Part shown: piece by piece, positions 1 to 8,670 of the stretch | Layout of the letters: the number at the start of each line of letters is the position of its first letter | Numbering within the stretch: position 1 is the stretch's first letter | Assembly: GCF_004375085.3 (NCBI RefSeq) | Contig: NZ_SNAQ03000008.1 | Span: forward strand, 129,531 to 193,530 | Length of the DNA stretch: 64,000 nucleotides | Direction: 5' to 3' | Source of the DNA: Lewinella sp. W8 | GTDB taxonomy: Bacteria; Bacteroidota; Bacteroidia; Chitinophagales; Saprospiraceae | Program-made: the position numbers and the translations under genes | Notes under the pieces: model-generated | Database searches by the model: none | Told to the model about the DNA's origin: nothing | The model's input: the letters and a program-made list of their open reading frames with translations, nothing else

Positions 1-154
1 TGTAGTAGGTCAGCTGCTGCGTACCGGCATACTGATTTTTTTTGACGTCTACGTCAATGTTCATTTGGTATTCCGCACGTTGTTGCCAACGATCGGGTTG
101 TGCGGCCAACGAAACAGTGAGGGAACATAGCAGTAATAAAAAAGCTAATCGCAT
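1..154 (-). CDS. M1 family metallopeptidase, N-terminal fragment
   Basis: The start codon is at 154-152 and the gene runs off the left edge, so only about 51 residues are visible. They begin with a signal peptide (MRLAFLLLLCSLTVSLAAQ), then RWQQRAEYQMNIDVDVK and a stretch ending TQQLTYY. This arrangement, a secretion signal followed by RWQQ..Y.M.IDVDV and a TQ.LTY strand, is what Bacteroidota M1 (aminopeptidase N-like) zinc peptidases show at the start of their first beta-sandwich domain. The zinc-binding HEXXH motif lies outside the window, so catalytic competence cannot be judged. It is transcribed away from the next gene. Confidence 0.65.
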   Translation of the reverse strand, partial: MRLAFLLLLCSLTVSLAAQPDRWQQRAEYQMNIDVDVKKNQYAGTQQLTYY

Positions 155-339
155 AATCAAGAGTGGTTAGGTAGAAGCGGTAAACGGTTTGGGGTTGGAA
201 AAACCAGGTCGGCTATTGCTCTTGTCCTCCGGGAGATAGAGGGGTCTTCCCGGGAAGCCAGGCCTAAACTTAGGACAAACTTTCCATACGGATCGTTCAA
301 GAAGCCGGGCCTAGTGAGCAGAAATTTGCTGCTGGTGGG

Positions 340-1422
340 CTACTGAGCTCCCTCCGCCTGGCTGCCGGCAATCTGATTAATGATCTGCCAGGCGGTAGGA
401 ATATGCTCCTCGGTCCGCTCGGCGGAGAAGGCCAGCCCAATCCGGTCGGGAATACCGTAGAGGTACTCGTTGGCCTCCGAGAAGGTCTCGCAGGGGAATT
501 CGAACCAGGCATTGGACATGACCTGCTGGTTGGCCGGTTCGTACAGGAAGTTGATGAAGGTCATGGCCATGTTCCGGTTGGGAGCATTGGCGGTCATCGT
601 CACGCAGGTCATGTTGAAGAAGTTGACGCCCCCGGATTCCGTTTGGGGAAACCGTACCCGCCAGGCACCCGCGGCTTCGTAGTGCACCGGGTTCCCGTTG
701 AGGAACCAACGCACGGCGTTGCCGGAGCTGACGAAGGCAATGTCCAACTCACCGGCCAGAAGCCGCTCCATCTGATCATAATCCGATCCTCCGGGAAAAC
801 CGGCGGAACGCTCATACATTACCTTGGCCCACAGGGACGCCGCATCCGGATTCACCGCGGAATAGAGCGAGGAAACGATTCCCGCGAATCCGGAACTGTC
901 CGGGTGGGCCATCCCGAGCCGGATGCCCCGCAGGGGAAGGGAGGCGATCCCCCGGTAGGACCCCGCCTCCTCGAAAGTGACGGCGTTGGGGTTATACACG
1001 GCAGACATGGTCCAGCGGGTCAGGCCCGCGTAGTAGCCTTCGTTGTCCAGGTACCGGTCGGCCACGTCTCCGTTCGTGAATTTATCCACGAAGAAGGGTT
1101 GCAGGGCACCAAACCCCTTCAGGCGGGCGGCATCTTCGATGGAGGGAACGATCACCACGTCGGCGTTCAGGGGTTGACCACTGGCGACCGCCGCCACGAT
1201 TTCGGCCATGGGCTTTACGGTAACGGCCACTTTGGTCCGGTAGCGCTGCTCAAATTTCCGGACGATGTCCGCATCCTGCGCCAGGTGCCGCCAGGTCAAC
1301 AACCGCAGGGCAGGCGGACGATTGTCCGCCTGAGCATCGCTGGAGGCACTTCCGGAGGAATCGCCACAGGCAAAAATGAATAGTATGAGGCCGGCAAAAA
1401 GCAGCCAGGTGATCTTTTTCAT
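340..1422 (-). CDS. Extracellular solute-binding lipoprotein (ABC substrate-binding type)
   Basis: A 360-residue protein with a lipoprotein signal: MKKITWLLFAGLILFIFAC, the Cys being the likely lipidated residue. The body has the periplasmic binding fold pattern of family 1/iron-type solute-binding proteins (LRLLTWRHLAQDADIVRKF near the start, DVVIVPSIEDAARLKGFG, then ADRYLDNEGYYAGLTRWTMS). The start at 1422 puts Met directly before the positively charged signal; upstream in-frame ATGs at 1440 and 1452 would add residues that disrupt it. A TAGCTTTG box lies at 1457-1450. No permease or ATPase gene is next to it, so the substrate (iron, another ion or an organic solute) and even transport itself are inferred only from the fold. 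Confidence 0.75.
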   Translation of the reverse strand: MKKITWLLFAGLILFIFACGDSSGSASSDAQADNRPPALRLLTWRHLAQDADIVRKFEQRYRTKVAVTVKPMAEIVAAVASGQPLNADVVIVPSIEDAARLKGFGALQPFFVDKFTNGDVADRYLDNEGYYAGLTRWTMSAVYNPNAVTFEEAGSYRGIASLPLRGIRLGMAHPDSSGFAGIVSSLYSAVNPDAASLWAKVMYERSAGFPGGSDYDQMERLLAGELDIAFVSSGNAVRWFLNGNPVHYEAAGAWRVRFPQTESGGVNFFNMTCVTMTANAPNRNMAMTFINFLYEPANQQVMSNAWFEFPCETFSEANEYLYGIPDRIGLAFSAERTEEHIPTAWQIINQIAGSQAEGAQ

Positions 1423-1585
1423 GCTTCGGTATATCTTCATTTGGTGACACAAAGCTAATCGGTTGGCAGGATTTTTGGGCCGTGAGGATTAGCGGGCGCT
1501 GCGCAGCTGACCATCTTCGGTCGTGGAAGTCCCGAAAAGGACAAGCATTTGACGCGAAAGGAAAATCAGGACGCGGCAGATCAAC

Positions 1586-1593
1586 TATATTTG
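1586..1593 (+). promoter_or_regulatory. Putative Bacteroidota -7 box TATATTTG
   Basis: TATATTTG matches the TAnnTTTG consensus of Bacteroidota primary sigma factors and sits 21 bases before the ATG of the DUF6580-like gene. No TTG element at the usual 17-23 base spacing was found, so the call rests on the -7 box alone. Confidence 0.4.
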
Positions 1594-1614
1594 TGGCGAA
1601 TTACTTTTGCCCGT

Positions 1615-2181
1615 ATGTTTCCATCCACCACCAAACAACATCTTCCCCTTCTCCTGGCCCTCATCGTCGTGGCCGCCATGAGCCGCTTGCTCCCCCACCC
1701 GCCCAACTTCGTACCCGTGGGGGCCATGGCCCTGTTTGGAGCGGCTAGTCTGCCCCGGAAATGGATGGTTTTCCTCGTTCCCTTCGTGGCCTTTTACCTG
1801 AGCGACCTCGTACTGAACAACCTGCTCTACGCCCAGTATTATGAAGGTTTTTACTGGGGCCTGAGCCTCTGGGTATACGGAGGGATCGCGGCCATGATTT
1901 TACTGGGCATGGGCCTGCTGCGTAACCATCGCTTCAGTTGGCTCCGCATCGGAGGGACGGCGATTGGCGCCACGCTCATTTTCTTTCTGGTCACCAACTT
2001 CGGGGTCTGGGCCGGAGACCTGATGTACCCCAAGACGCCCGCCGGCCTGCTGGCGGCCTTTGCCGCCGGTCTTCCCTTCCTACTCAACAGCCTGCTGGCC
2101 AACCTCCTCTTCAGTGGTGTGCTCTTCGGTGCCGCCCGCTGGGTGGAAAGCCGGAATACGGTGGCTCCCGTGCGGGAGTAG
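1615..2181 (+). CDS. DUF6580-like membrane protein
   Basis: A 188-residue integral membrane protein with about five hydrophobic segments, beginning near HLPLLLALIVVAAMSRLLPH. The motif FVPVGAMALFGAASL after the first helix, the following AFYLSDLVLNN, and GDLMYPKTPAGL before the last pair of helices are typical of the DUF6580 family, small multi-pass proteins of unknown function. The start at 1615 is preferred because the upstream in-frame extension (from 1549) is polar, and because a promoter-like box lies between the two possible starts. It is followed after 57 bases by the DUF481-like gene on the same strand. Confidence 0.7.
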   Translation: MFPSTTKQHLPLLLALIVVAAMSRLLPHPPNFVPVGAMALFGAASLPRKWMVFLVPFVAFYLSDLVLNNLLYAQYYEGFYWGLSLWVYGGIAAMILLGMGLLRNHRFSWLRIGGTAIGATLIFFLVTNFGVWAGDLMYPKTPAGLLAAFAAGLPFLLNSLLANLLFSGVLFGAARWVESRNTVAPVRE

Positions 2182-2238
2182 TGCCCGCCACTTTTCGGCC
2201 GGTGACTTATCTTCGGGCCTTTAGCCCATAGTCATCCC

Positions 2239-3024
2239 ATGTACGTCTTCTCCCCGCCCAGCCGACTTCCGGTGTGCCTTACCCTGCTTTTCACCCTTAT
2301 TTTTTGCACCTGCGCTTGCGCCCAAATTGTCAACATTGAAGACAAGCGGCGGGGCTACGATACGACCGGATGGTACGGACAGCTGGACCTTGGCGGGAGC
2401 CTGAACAAAAACACCAACCTGGTTTTCACCCTGAACGGAGCCCTACGGCTGGACCGACACGGTGAACGGGGCCACATCCTGCTCCTGAGCGATTACCGTT
2501 TGGTCCAGGTCAGTGGCCGTAATGCCCTGAACGCGGGCTTTGGGCACCTGCGGTATGGCTATGACCTGTCGGAAAGCTGGCGGCTCGAAGCCTTCGGGCA
2601 GCTTCAGTATAACGAACAAATTCGCCTGGCGCTAAGGGCCCTCACGGGGTTCGGCGTCCGCCGTCGGTTGTACGAACGAGACAAGAGCCGGGCCTACTTC
2701 GGCATCCTGTACATGTTCGAGTACGATGAGCTGGCGGACCAAATACTGTTCTACCGGGACCATCGCCTCAGCACCTACCTGACCTTCCGGTTTCCCATCG
2801 GTGAAACCATCGTAATCGCCAACACCACCTACTACCAACCCCGATTACCGGAGTTCAATCTCCCCCGCATTTCTTCGGTGAGTTCCCTCGTGGTTCGCTT
2901 TTCCAAAAAGCTGAGCTTCAACACCAAATACACCATGACGCAGGACAGTCGGCTCAGCCGGGACCTTCCCGAAGTACCGGCCACCATTTACACCTGGACG
3001 AACGGGCTCCGCCTGACTTTTTGA
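2239..3024 (+). CDS. DUF481-like outer-membrane beta-barrel protein
   Basis: A 261-residue protein with a signal peptide ending near CTCACAQ, then NIEDKR and a run of alternating amphipathic strands. GWYGQLDLGGSLNKN, LDRHGERGHILLLSDYRL, LRYGYDLSESWRLEAFGQLQ and a C-terminus ending WTNGLRLTF (terminal Phe) fit a small outer-membrane barrel of the DUF481 type. Physiological role unknown. A box TATCTTCG at 2208-2215 may be its promoter. A terminator-like hairpin lies about 240 bases after the stop, separated from it by a palindromic repeat. Confidence 0.7.
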   Translation: MYVFSPPSRLPVCLTLLFTLIFCTCACAQIVNIEDKRRGYDTTGWYGQLDLGGSLNKNTNLVFTLNGALRLDRHGERGHILLLSDYRLVQVSGRNALNAGFGHLRYGYDLSESWRLEAFGQLQYNEQIRLALRALTGFGVRRRLYERDKSRAYFGILYMFEYDELADQILFYRDHRLSTYLTFRFPIGETIVIANTTYYQPRLPEFNLPRISSVSSLVVRFSKKLSFNTKYTMTQDSRLSRDLPEVPATIYTWTNGLRLTF

Positions 3025-3103
3025 CCCTGCTTCGGGAAGCCAATCGGGTAATTACGATCAGTCTACCTTGGGCGGCGAGCGCTTGTGCGCCTGGCCCCTG
3101 GGA

Positions 3104-3235
3104 GTTCCGTGAATTAATCATTTGGCAATCAAACCCTTGAATTATCTAGTAGCGGCAGGAAATTTCCTGCCGCTACCGTTTGCCCCACTGAACTGCCGCG
3201 ATTCCACAGGAATCGCTAATAAATCTTCACGGAAC
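3104..3235 (+). repeat. 132-bp MITE-like palindromic element, copy A
   Basis: The element is bounded by perfect 10-base inverted ends, GTTCCGTGAA at 3104 and TTCACGGAAC ending at 3235. Inside are a perfect 28-base palindrome at 3149-3176 (half-site GTAGCGGCAGGAAA) and a second dyad at 3198-3216 (GCGATTCC, 3-base loop, GGAATCGC). An inverted copy of identical length lies at 27390-27521. No open frame, and no obvious target-site duplication. Confidence 0.85.
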
Positions 3236-3261
3236 AGCCTACGACTAACCTATCCCCTGGG

Positions 3262-3306
3262 CAACGGCCCCGAGTTCCGTTTAGCTCGTCGGGACCGTTG
3301 ATTTTT
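3262..3306 (+). terminator. Possible intrinsic terminator
   Basis: CAACGGCCCCGA (3262-3273) pairs with TCGGGACCGTTG (3289-3300) with one mismatch, and is followed by ATTTTT. It would serve the DUF481-like gene, although the repeat element intervenes. Confidence 0.45.
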
Positions 3307-3354
3307 AAGAAAATGCAACGGGGTGCAGGTGCCAAACCGGAACCAGGGTGCCAG

Positions 3355-3594
3355 CTATCTCCGATCCTCCTGACGCTTTTGCCAGCGCCGGGCGGCCTGA
3401 GCACTTCGCCATTGTTTGCGGGCGAGGAAGAAGAGGAAAATCCCCGGAAATCCCGGTGCCAGCGAGGCCAGTTTTGTGTTCGGATTGCCCATCATGAGCA
3501 AGTAGGCCGTGTAGGCCAGATAGCCCAGAAACAGGGCCGCGAAAAGCCCCATCACCGCCGTGTACACCAATTGTCTCTGGTAGGAAGCTGCCAA
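3355..3594 (-). CDS. Small two-helix membrane protein
   Basis: A 79-residue protein with two hydrophobic segments (LVYTAVMGLFAALFLGYLAY and PGIFLFFLARKQW) and a very basic tail (QAARRWQKRQEDRR). Family not recognised. It begins 10 bases after the stop of the amidotransferase gene and on the same strand, so the two are probably co-transcribed. The basic C-terminus suggests a cytoplasmic tail. Function cannot be inferred beyond membrane location. Confidence 0.6.
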   Translation of the reverse strand: MAASYQRQLVYTAVMGLFAALFLGYLAYTAYLLMMGNPNTKLASLAPGFPGIFLFFLARKQWRSAQAARRWQKRQEDRR

Positions 3595-3604
3595 GGGATA
3601 GGGA

Positions 3605-4435
3605 TTACTCGTCCTCTAACGACAAAGCCTCTGCTTCCGGCCGCAGGGCCGCCACGGCCCGCTTCAGGAAGCCGGGAAGGACCGCATCGTGCGTCCGGGG
3701 AATTTTGTTGTCGTCGGTCAGGTCAGCCATCATGCTCAGCCACTTCTCGCGGCCGTGCTCGGCGATGACCTCCTGCTTGATGTCCGGACGGCTGAAGTGC
3801 GTCAACATACCGTCGGGGTCGGCCTCGGGGTGGAACTGTACCCCGACAATTTCCGGAGACCACCGAATGGCCATCACCGCCCGTTCCAGGTCTACGTGGG
3901 GGCGAATTTTTTCCAGCGCCAGGATTTCGGCTCCGATTTCGGCCAGCTGGTCGTCATCGGGCTGGGTTACCTGAAAGCGGCGGAAGTCCGCCGCAAAGAA
4001 GGGGGCGTCCAGGTTCTGGAAGATGGGGTCAACCTTGCCGGCCTCCGTGGGGTGAACGGGAAAAGTGCCGAAACTGATGCTCCGGCGTGGACCAACCTCC
4101 GCCAGTTTGAAATGCGCGGTAGCCATCTGAAAGCTGTGGCAAATAAAGAAGACGTATTTCTTGGTCTCCGAAGTCTGGTTGTGGGTGTAGACGCCGTCTA
4201 GCCACTTTCCCCAGTCCTGGTACCAGTCTCCGTCTTTTTCCATCGGATCGCCGGGGCCACCGGAGCTGATGTAGATGTCATAGCTGAGGTCCGGAACCTG
4301 TCCTTCCGCCCGCACATCGTAAATGTCGTAGTCGATTTGATCGGCAAATTCTTCGATGATTTGGCGAATACAGCGCATCCCCTGATTCGGGATGCCGTTG
4401 TACAAATCCAACACGGCCAAACGTAAACGGCTCAT
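3605..4435 (-). CDS. Type 1 glutamine amidotransferase domain protein
   Basis: A 276-residue class I amidotransferase (GATase1) protein, similar in layout to stand-alone GMP synthase-like amidotransferases. The likely nucleophile Cys is in YVFFICHSFQM, and the His and Glu of the triad are in GVQFHPEADPDG. An early strand, LRLAVLDLYNG, is followed by an oxyanion-type stretch YISSGGPGDP. There is no attached synthetase domain, so the acceptor of the released ammonia or the true substrate is unknown. The start at 4435 gives MSRLRLAVLDLYNG; an upstream ATG at 4462 adds nine residues of no family character. A TACCTTG box lies just upstream on the same strand. The small membrane protein gene follows at once. 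Confidence 0.75.
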   Translation of the reverse strand: MSRLRLAVLDLYNGIPNQGMRCIRQIIEEFADQIDYDIYDVRAEGQVPDLSYDIYISSGGPGDPMEKDGDWYQDWGKWLDGVYTHNQTSETKKYVFFICHSFQMATAHFKLAEVGPRRSISFGTFPVHPTEAGKVDPIFQNLDAPFFAADFRRFQVTQPDDDQLAEIGAEILALEKIRPHVDLERAVMAIRWSPEIVGVQFHPEADPDGMLTHFSRPDIKQEVIAEHGREKWLSMMADLTDDNKIPRTHDAVLPGFLKRAVAALRPEAEALSLEDE

Positions 4436-4592
4436 ATTCAGGGGGATTTTCGGAGGTCTCAACTGTGATTATGACGCTAAACGACGACAAGGTAACGATG
4501 TTTAGAAAAATTCACCCCAATCTGGACGAAAACCGAACACGGGAGGTATGAAATGCGGTTACAAGGATAAATTCAAAAAATTAACCAACCCA

Positions 4593-5147
4593 ATGAAGAA
4601 GATCCGCGATCACAAAGAATACGAAGGAAACCCAGTAGGACTCGACGACAAGGCCTGTGAGGTCATGCGCAAGCATCTCGACCGTCACCTGGCTTCCCTC
4701 TGGATCCAGTACTTCCAATACCACAAGCACCACTGGCTGGTGGAAGGCCCCCAGTTCCGGGACCTGCACCTGTTCCTGGAAAATAATTACACCGAAATCC
4801 ACGCCCAGGCCGACGCCGTAGCCGAGCGTATTACGCTGCTTGGCTTCGACCCCACCACGCGGATGGAAAACTACGTGAAGCTGGCCTACATCGAGCAGGA
4901 GCCCGAAGGCGTCTTCCGCATTCGTGACGGCATCAAAGCCGACATGGAAAATGAAAAGGCCATGGCCGTTGAGTTCCGTAAGTCAATTAAGGTGGCTCTG
5001 GAACACGGTGATTTCGGCACCAAATCCATGCTGGAGGAGTTTCTCTTCAAAATTGAAGACCGCGCCCACCACTGTGAACACTTCCTTGGTGAAGACAGCC
5101 TTTCGGTAGGCTTCCTCCATACGGAAAAGGAAGCTCGGAATAATTAA
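4593..5147 (+). CDS. dps: Dps family DNA-binding/ferritin-like protein
   Basis: A 184-residue Dps/ferritin-like protein that would form a 12-mer storing iron, consuming peroxide and shielding DNA. The inter-subunit ferroxidase site is seen as QYHKHHWLVEGPQFRDLH (His in HHW) and the partner carboxylates in ENNYTEIHAQADAVAERI. The Lys-rich N-terminus (MKKIRDHKEYEG) suits DNA binding. The start at 4593 is chosen over an upstream in-frame ATG at 4548, which adds a short extension not typical of the family. The gene is monocistronic, with a strong terminator at 5244-5276 shared with the converging gene. Confidence 0.88.
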   Translation: MKKIRDHKEYEGNPVGLDDKACEVMRKHLDRHLASLWIQYFQYHKHHWLVEGPQFRDLHLFLENNYTEIHAQADAVAERITLLGFDPTTRMENYVKLAYIEQEPEGVFRIRDGIKADMENEKAMAVEFRKSIKVALEHGDFGTKSMLEEFLFKIEDRAHHCEHFLGEDSLSVGFLHTEKEARNN

Positions 5148-5243
5148 GAGCATTAGGTCAGGGAATCTCCCTGATGCAGGAAGAATTTAGCTTGAAAGAT
5201 TGATTCACTGTTCTGACCTACAAACACTTAGTAATAACTCTAT

Positions 5244-5276
5244 GCTACCCCATATCCCTGGGGTAGCTTTTTTTTT
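5244..5276 (+). terminator. Intrinsic terminator of dps, overlapping the opposite coding end
   Basis: GCTACCCC (5244-5251) pairs with GGGGTAGC (5260-5267), followed by nine T (5268-5276). On the opposite strand the same bases encode the last residues of the FAD oxidoreductase, KKSYPRDMG and its TAG stop. Confidence 0.85.
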
Positions 5277-6414
5277 GCAGCGTATCCACGGCTCGCTGGG
5301 CCAGGGCGGCACTCAGGGCCACCCCCATACCGGCCAGTCGGCCGGCCACGAGGATGCGCTCGTGGGTAAATTGCACGATCGGCGTCTTGGCCGACCCCTG
5401 GGCCAGAATACCGCTCCAGCGCACCGGGAAGTCTGCTGACGTCAAGTGCAGATCGGGGAGCCACGCATTGAGCTTGGTCAGCAGATAATCCACCACCGCT
5501 TCGTTGGGTCCAAACTGGTCCGTCTCGGAAGTCGCTCCGGCCAGGTGTCTGCCCCCACCGATCAGGATGCGGTCCATACCGACGTTACGGAAATAGACGT
5601 AGCCCTCGTGGAAATGGTAGCACCCCCGCAGGGGTTGTACCGGCAGCGGCTGGGAAATCATCACCTGGTTGCGGACCGGCCGGATGTGCTCACCAAAAAC
5701 TTCGGGGAGCAGTCGGGCGGTAAAGGCATTGACGGTCACGAGGACGCGCTCCGTCCGAAATGCTCCCATCGCAGCGGTCTGTACGTAGGCAGCTCCGTCA
5801 TCTGCGTGAACTTCGGTTACCTCGCAGCCGAACAAACAGCGGACCCCAGCCCGCTGCACACTATCCAGTAAGCGCTCCACCAGTTTCCCCGGGTGTAACT
5901 GGGCTTCAAAATGATTGACGTAGAGGCTGGTTTCCCGGGCGAAGCCCGTGTTGTCGTTGGGGATCGGTAGCCAGGTTGCCTCCACTCCCGTAATGGGGGC
6001 AAGGGCAGCGTTCAGATCATGGATGCGTGCCCGGACTTCTTCGGCCGCCCCACCGGGCTCCAGGACTTCAAAGCCCCCGTGATTCTCCCAGTCGATCCGC
6101 TGGCCGCTAAAATTATCCTCCAGAGCGCGTATCCCCGCAAACCGGGCGGCCACCGTTTCCAGCATGCTTTCCCGTCCGTGGGCGTCCCAGTCTGCCAGTA
6201 ACTCCGTTGGGCTCCCGAAACAGGAAAAGCCGGCGTTCCTGGTGCTGGCTCCCAGGGGTAGCGAGGATCGTTCGACCACCAGGACATCACAATCCGGCTC
6301 CCGCCGTTTCAGTTCAAGTGCTGCCTGAAGGCCGGTTAATCCGGCACCAACGATGATTACGTCAGCGGGACGAAGAAAACTGGTTTGTTCCCAGTATGAA
6401 GTGGCGTAAGGCAT
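5245..6414 (-). CDS. FAD-dependent amino-acid oxidase-like oxidoreductase (DAO family)
   Basis: A 389-residue FAD enzyme of the D-amino-acid oxidase/glycine oxidase fold. The dinucleotide-binding motif is near the N-terminus (DVIIVGAGLTGLQAALELKR), followed by the acidic strand end (VLVVERSSLPLGASTRNAG) and a C-terminal FAD contact (ILVAGRLAGMGVALSAALA). Family members oxidise amines or N-methyl amino acids; the substrate here is unknown. The start at 6414 (MPYATSYWEQTSF) fits the family better than 6462, which would overlap the divergent AraC gene. The divergent AraC-type gene may regulate it. The last codons lie within the dps terminator hairpin. Confidence 0.8.
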   Translation of the reverse strand: MPYATSYWEQTSFLRPADVIIVGAGLTGLQAALELKRREPDCDVLVVERSSLPLGASTRNAGFSCFGSPTELLADWDAHGRESMLETVAARFAGIRALEDNFSGQRIDWENHGGFEVLEPGGAAEEVRARIHDLNAALAPITGVEATWLPIPNDNTGFARETSLYVNHFEAQLHPGKLVERLLDSVQRAGVRCLFGCEVTEVHADDGAAYVQTAAMGAFRTERVLVTVNAFTARLLPEVFGEHIRPVRNQVMISQPLPVQPLRGCYHFHEGYVYFRNVGMDRILIGGGRHLAGATSETDQFGPNEAVVDYLLTKLNAWLPDLHLTSADFPVRWSGILAQGSAKTPIVQFTHERILVAGRLAGMGVALSAALAQRAVDTLQKKSYPRDMG

Positions 6415-6502
6415 GTCGGATGCAGGTTTCGGTTGGTCGAAAAGTAGGGACGGCCGGACCAAGGTAAGCCGCAGAGTGTACTCGAAAGGATACCTTTATG
6501 GA

Positions 6503-7300
6503 GTGTTTCAAGTTGCCGTACAGTATCGGGGCCTTCGGGGCACCGTGAAGCGTTCACGGGCCCGCACGGACAGCACCTTTCGGGGTCATACCGAAGGGTG
6601 GGCAATGAAGTTCGTGTACACCGGTCAGGAAATCTACCAGGTCGGCAACGAAGTGCTTACGGTAAACGCCGGGGAATTTCTGCTCCTTCCCGCCGACCTA
6701 ACCTACCGTGCCAACAGCCGTCAACCACGGGGGGTGATTACCTCGGGGATGTGCATCGACCTGAAGGATACCGCCCTGCCAAAACTGCCGTCTCCGCTGT
6801 TACATCAACGGGTGTTCCGGATGGAGGACGCCCAATTACGTCCGACCCTCGCCGATGACTCCCTGAACCCTCGGGACGTTCTGACGGTCTGCGAGCAGCA
6901 ACTCCTGACTTTTGCCGGGCACCTCGACCAAATGGATCAACGCCTCCAAAAGTCCTCCAAAAAGGGAAGCACCCGGGCCCAGCTCATTGACAAACTGCTC
7001 CTGGCCAGGTTCTACCTCCGGCAACATTACCGGGAGCCTTTCTCCCTACAAACGCTCTCCCGCGTGGCGGGCATCTCGGCCTTTCACCTCAGTCGTTCTT
7101 TCCGGCAGGCCTTCGACGAGACGCCCCTGACCATGATTCACCGGTTGCGGATGGAGGAAGGCGTGGCCCTCCTCCGACGGGAGGACACCTCCCTGACCGA
7201 AATCGCCCATCACCTCGGTTACGGTGACCTTGCCAGTTTCTCCAAGAAGTTTTCCCGACACTACGGGCATCCACCCTCCGCCCGGCGCGGGCGTAATTAG
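6503..7300 (+). CDS. AraC family transcriptional regulator
   Basis: About 265 residues: an N-terminal cupin-like sensor (DSTFRGHTEGWAMKFVYTG, then LTVNAGEFLLLPADLTYR) and a C-terminal AraC DNA-binding domain with two HTH motifs (LQTLSRVAGISAFHLSRSF and LTEIAHHLGYGDLASFSKKF). The start is uncertain. The frame is open from 6413, but that ATG overlaps the start region of the divergent oxidoreductase. GTG at 6503 lies five bases after TACCTTTA (6491-6498), a plausible -7 box. It is divergent from the FAD oxidoreductase, the usual arrangement for a local regulator; the ligand is unknown. Confidence 0.8.
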   Translation: MFQVAVQYRGLRGTVKRSRARTDSTFRGHTEGWAMKFVYTGQEIYQVGNEVLTVNAGEFLLLPADLTYRANSRQPRGVITSGMCIDLKDTALPKLPSPLLHQRVFRMEDAQLRPTLADDSLNPRDVLTVCEQQLLTFAGHLDQMDQRLQKSSKKGSTRAQLIDKLLLARFYLRQHYREPFSLQTLSRVAGISAFHLSRSFRQAFDETPLTMIHRLRMEEGVALLRREDTSLTEIAHHLGYGDLASFSKKFSRHYGHPPSARRGRN

Positions 7301-7334
7301 CAATATCTGACAAGCCCCTCCTGGACCCTTCCGG

Positions 7335-7342
7335 TATTTTTG
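7335..7342 (+). promoter_or_regulatory. Putative -7 box TATTTTTG
   Basis: TATTTTTG matches TAnnTTTG exactly and ends four bases before the ATG at 7347, implying a leaderless or nearly leaderless message. No clear -33 TTG was found. Confidence 0.5.
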
Positions 7343-7346
7343 CTCC

Positions 7347-8657
7347 ATGAAACGCAGGAACCCCGGCCTGATTACGGTACTGTTTTGCTGGTTACTCGCC
7401 CTTCCGTTGCTGAGCGTTTATCCGCTATTGCCACCGGAATCCTTTGCCGACTTCGTCAACGACTTCACCCGGGAATATGAGAGTCTGGACTTCCCCGGCT
7501 ATTCAATCGCCTACGCGGATAACTTTGCCCGCCTTCCCGGCCCAGACCAACTTGAACGGGGAGCCTCCTTTTCCGCCTCCTTCCGAAAACGGCTGGCCGA
7601 ATACCCCACCAGTTCCCTGACGCCGGAACAGCGAATTGATTACCAACTGATCGAATACGAACTAAACCTGCTGGATCAATACCTCCAGTTAGCCACCTCC
7701 TGGCGGGCCGCCGACGCCAGCATCGAGCCGGATGTAGGGCTTTCCAAAAACTATCTCGGAACGGCCTGGTACCGCTATTACCTGAAGCGATGGATCGACC
7801 AAAGCGTCGAACCGGAGCAATTAATGGCGTTCGGCCACGAGCAGGTGGCACGGGCCCACGCTGGTCAGGCCCGCATTCAGGAGGCTTCGGGACTGGACAG
7901 TATCGCCTTTCGCGAGTACCTGGACGCCCCCGTTTTCTTTTATCAAGACCAGAAGAGTGTTCACCGGGCCTGCGTCAAACTGCACGAGCGGTTGGCCAAA
8001 ACCCTGGACGAATATTTCCCCCGCCTGGCGGAAATCCCGCCGCTCACGATTGCCGCCGGCACCGATCCGCGGCTGGCCCGGGTACCGGGCTTTTATCGGG
8101 ACAACACCTTTTTTTACAACTACTTTGACCGCCCCTTCAACAAGCGTCAGATCGGGTGGCTTTACGTCCACGAAGGACTGCCCGGCCACCACTACGAGAG
8201 AAATTATGCCCGACAGTTTTCGCGGCCCACGCAGGTCTCCAGCCTCTTTAACTATTCCGCCTACACCGAGGGCTGGGGAGCCTACGTGGAGGAGATCGGC
8301 GGGGAGTACGGGGCCTACCCCACCCCCTACGATCAGTACGGTAAATGGGAATGGGACCTCATCCGCTCGCTGAGGGTGGTGATGGACGTGGGCCTGAATT
8401 ACTACGACTGGTCCGACGAAAAAGCCCTCGCCTACTGGCGGGAACACCTCAGCGGTCTGGACGACATCGGTCAGCGAGAAATCGACCGGATGCGCCGCTG
8501 GCCGGCTCAGGTGATCACCTATAAGTATGGCGCCGACCGACTGTTACAATTCCTCCGTGAAGCCAAAGCACAGCCGGATTTCAACTGGAAAAATTTCCAC
8601 GAACGGGTTTTAGCCTACGGCCCCCTACCCCTCACCATTTTAGCCGAACAACTCTAA
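7347..8657 (+). CDS. DUF885 family putative metallopeptidase
   Basis: A 436-residue protein with an N-terminal hydrophobic signal or anchor (LITVLFCWLLALPLLSVYPL). The metal-site signature of the DUF885 family is present: HEGLPGHHYE around residue 275, and SAYTEGWGAYVEEIG about 30 residues on. Family members resemble zinc carboxypeptidases, but their substrates are mostly unassigned. The N-terminal region before the catalytic core seems shorter than in the larger, roughly 580-residue members. The protein is probably exported. It is followed after 13 bases by an exported alpha/beta hydrolase, suggesting one transcript with two hydrolytic enzymes. Confidence 0.82.
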   Translation: MKRRNPGLITVLFCWLLALPLLSVYPLLPPESFADFVNDFTREYESLDFPGYSIAYADNFARLPGPDQLERGASFSASFRKRLAEYPTSSLTPEQRIDYQLIEYELNLLDQYLQLATSWRAADASIEPDVGLSKNYLGTAWYRYYLKRWIDQSVEPEQLMAFGHEQVARAHAGQARIQEASGLDSIAFREYLDAPVFFYQDQKSVHRACVKLHERLAKTLDEYFPRLAEIPPLTIAAGTDPRLARVPGFYRDNTFFYNYFDRPFNKRQIGWLYVHEGLPGHHYERNYARQFSRPTQVSSLFNYSAYTEGWGAYVEEIGGEYGAYPTPYDQYGKWEWDLIRSLRVVMDVGLNYYDWSDEKALAYWREHLSGLDDIGQREIDRMRRWPAQVITYKYGADRLLQFLREAKAQPDFNWKNFHERVLAYGPLPLTILAEQL

Positions 8658-8670
8658 AAATATTGACATC

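Noticed and set aside
246-257. CTTCCCGGGAAG palindrome between the first two genes
   Set aside because: Only 12 bases, no T run, no second copy seen; not enough for a terminator or operator call.
403-1383. Plus-strand open frame opposite the solute-binding lipoprotein
   Set aside because: The minus-strand gene has a proper lipoprotein signal and binding-protein pattern; the opposite frame is Gly/His/Val-rich shadow.
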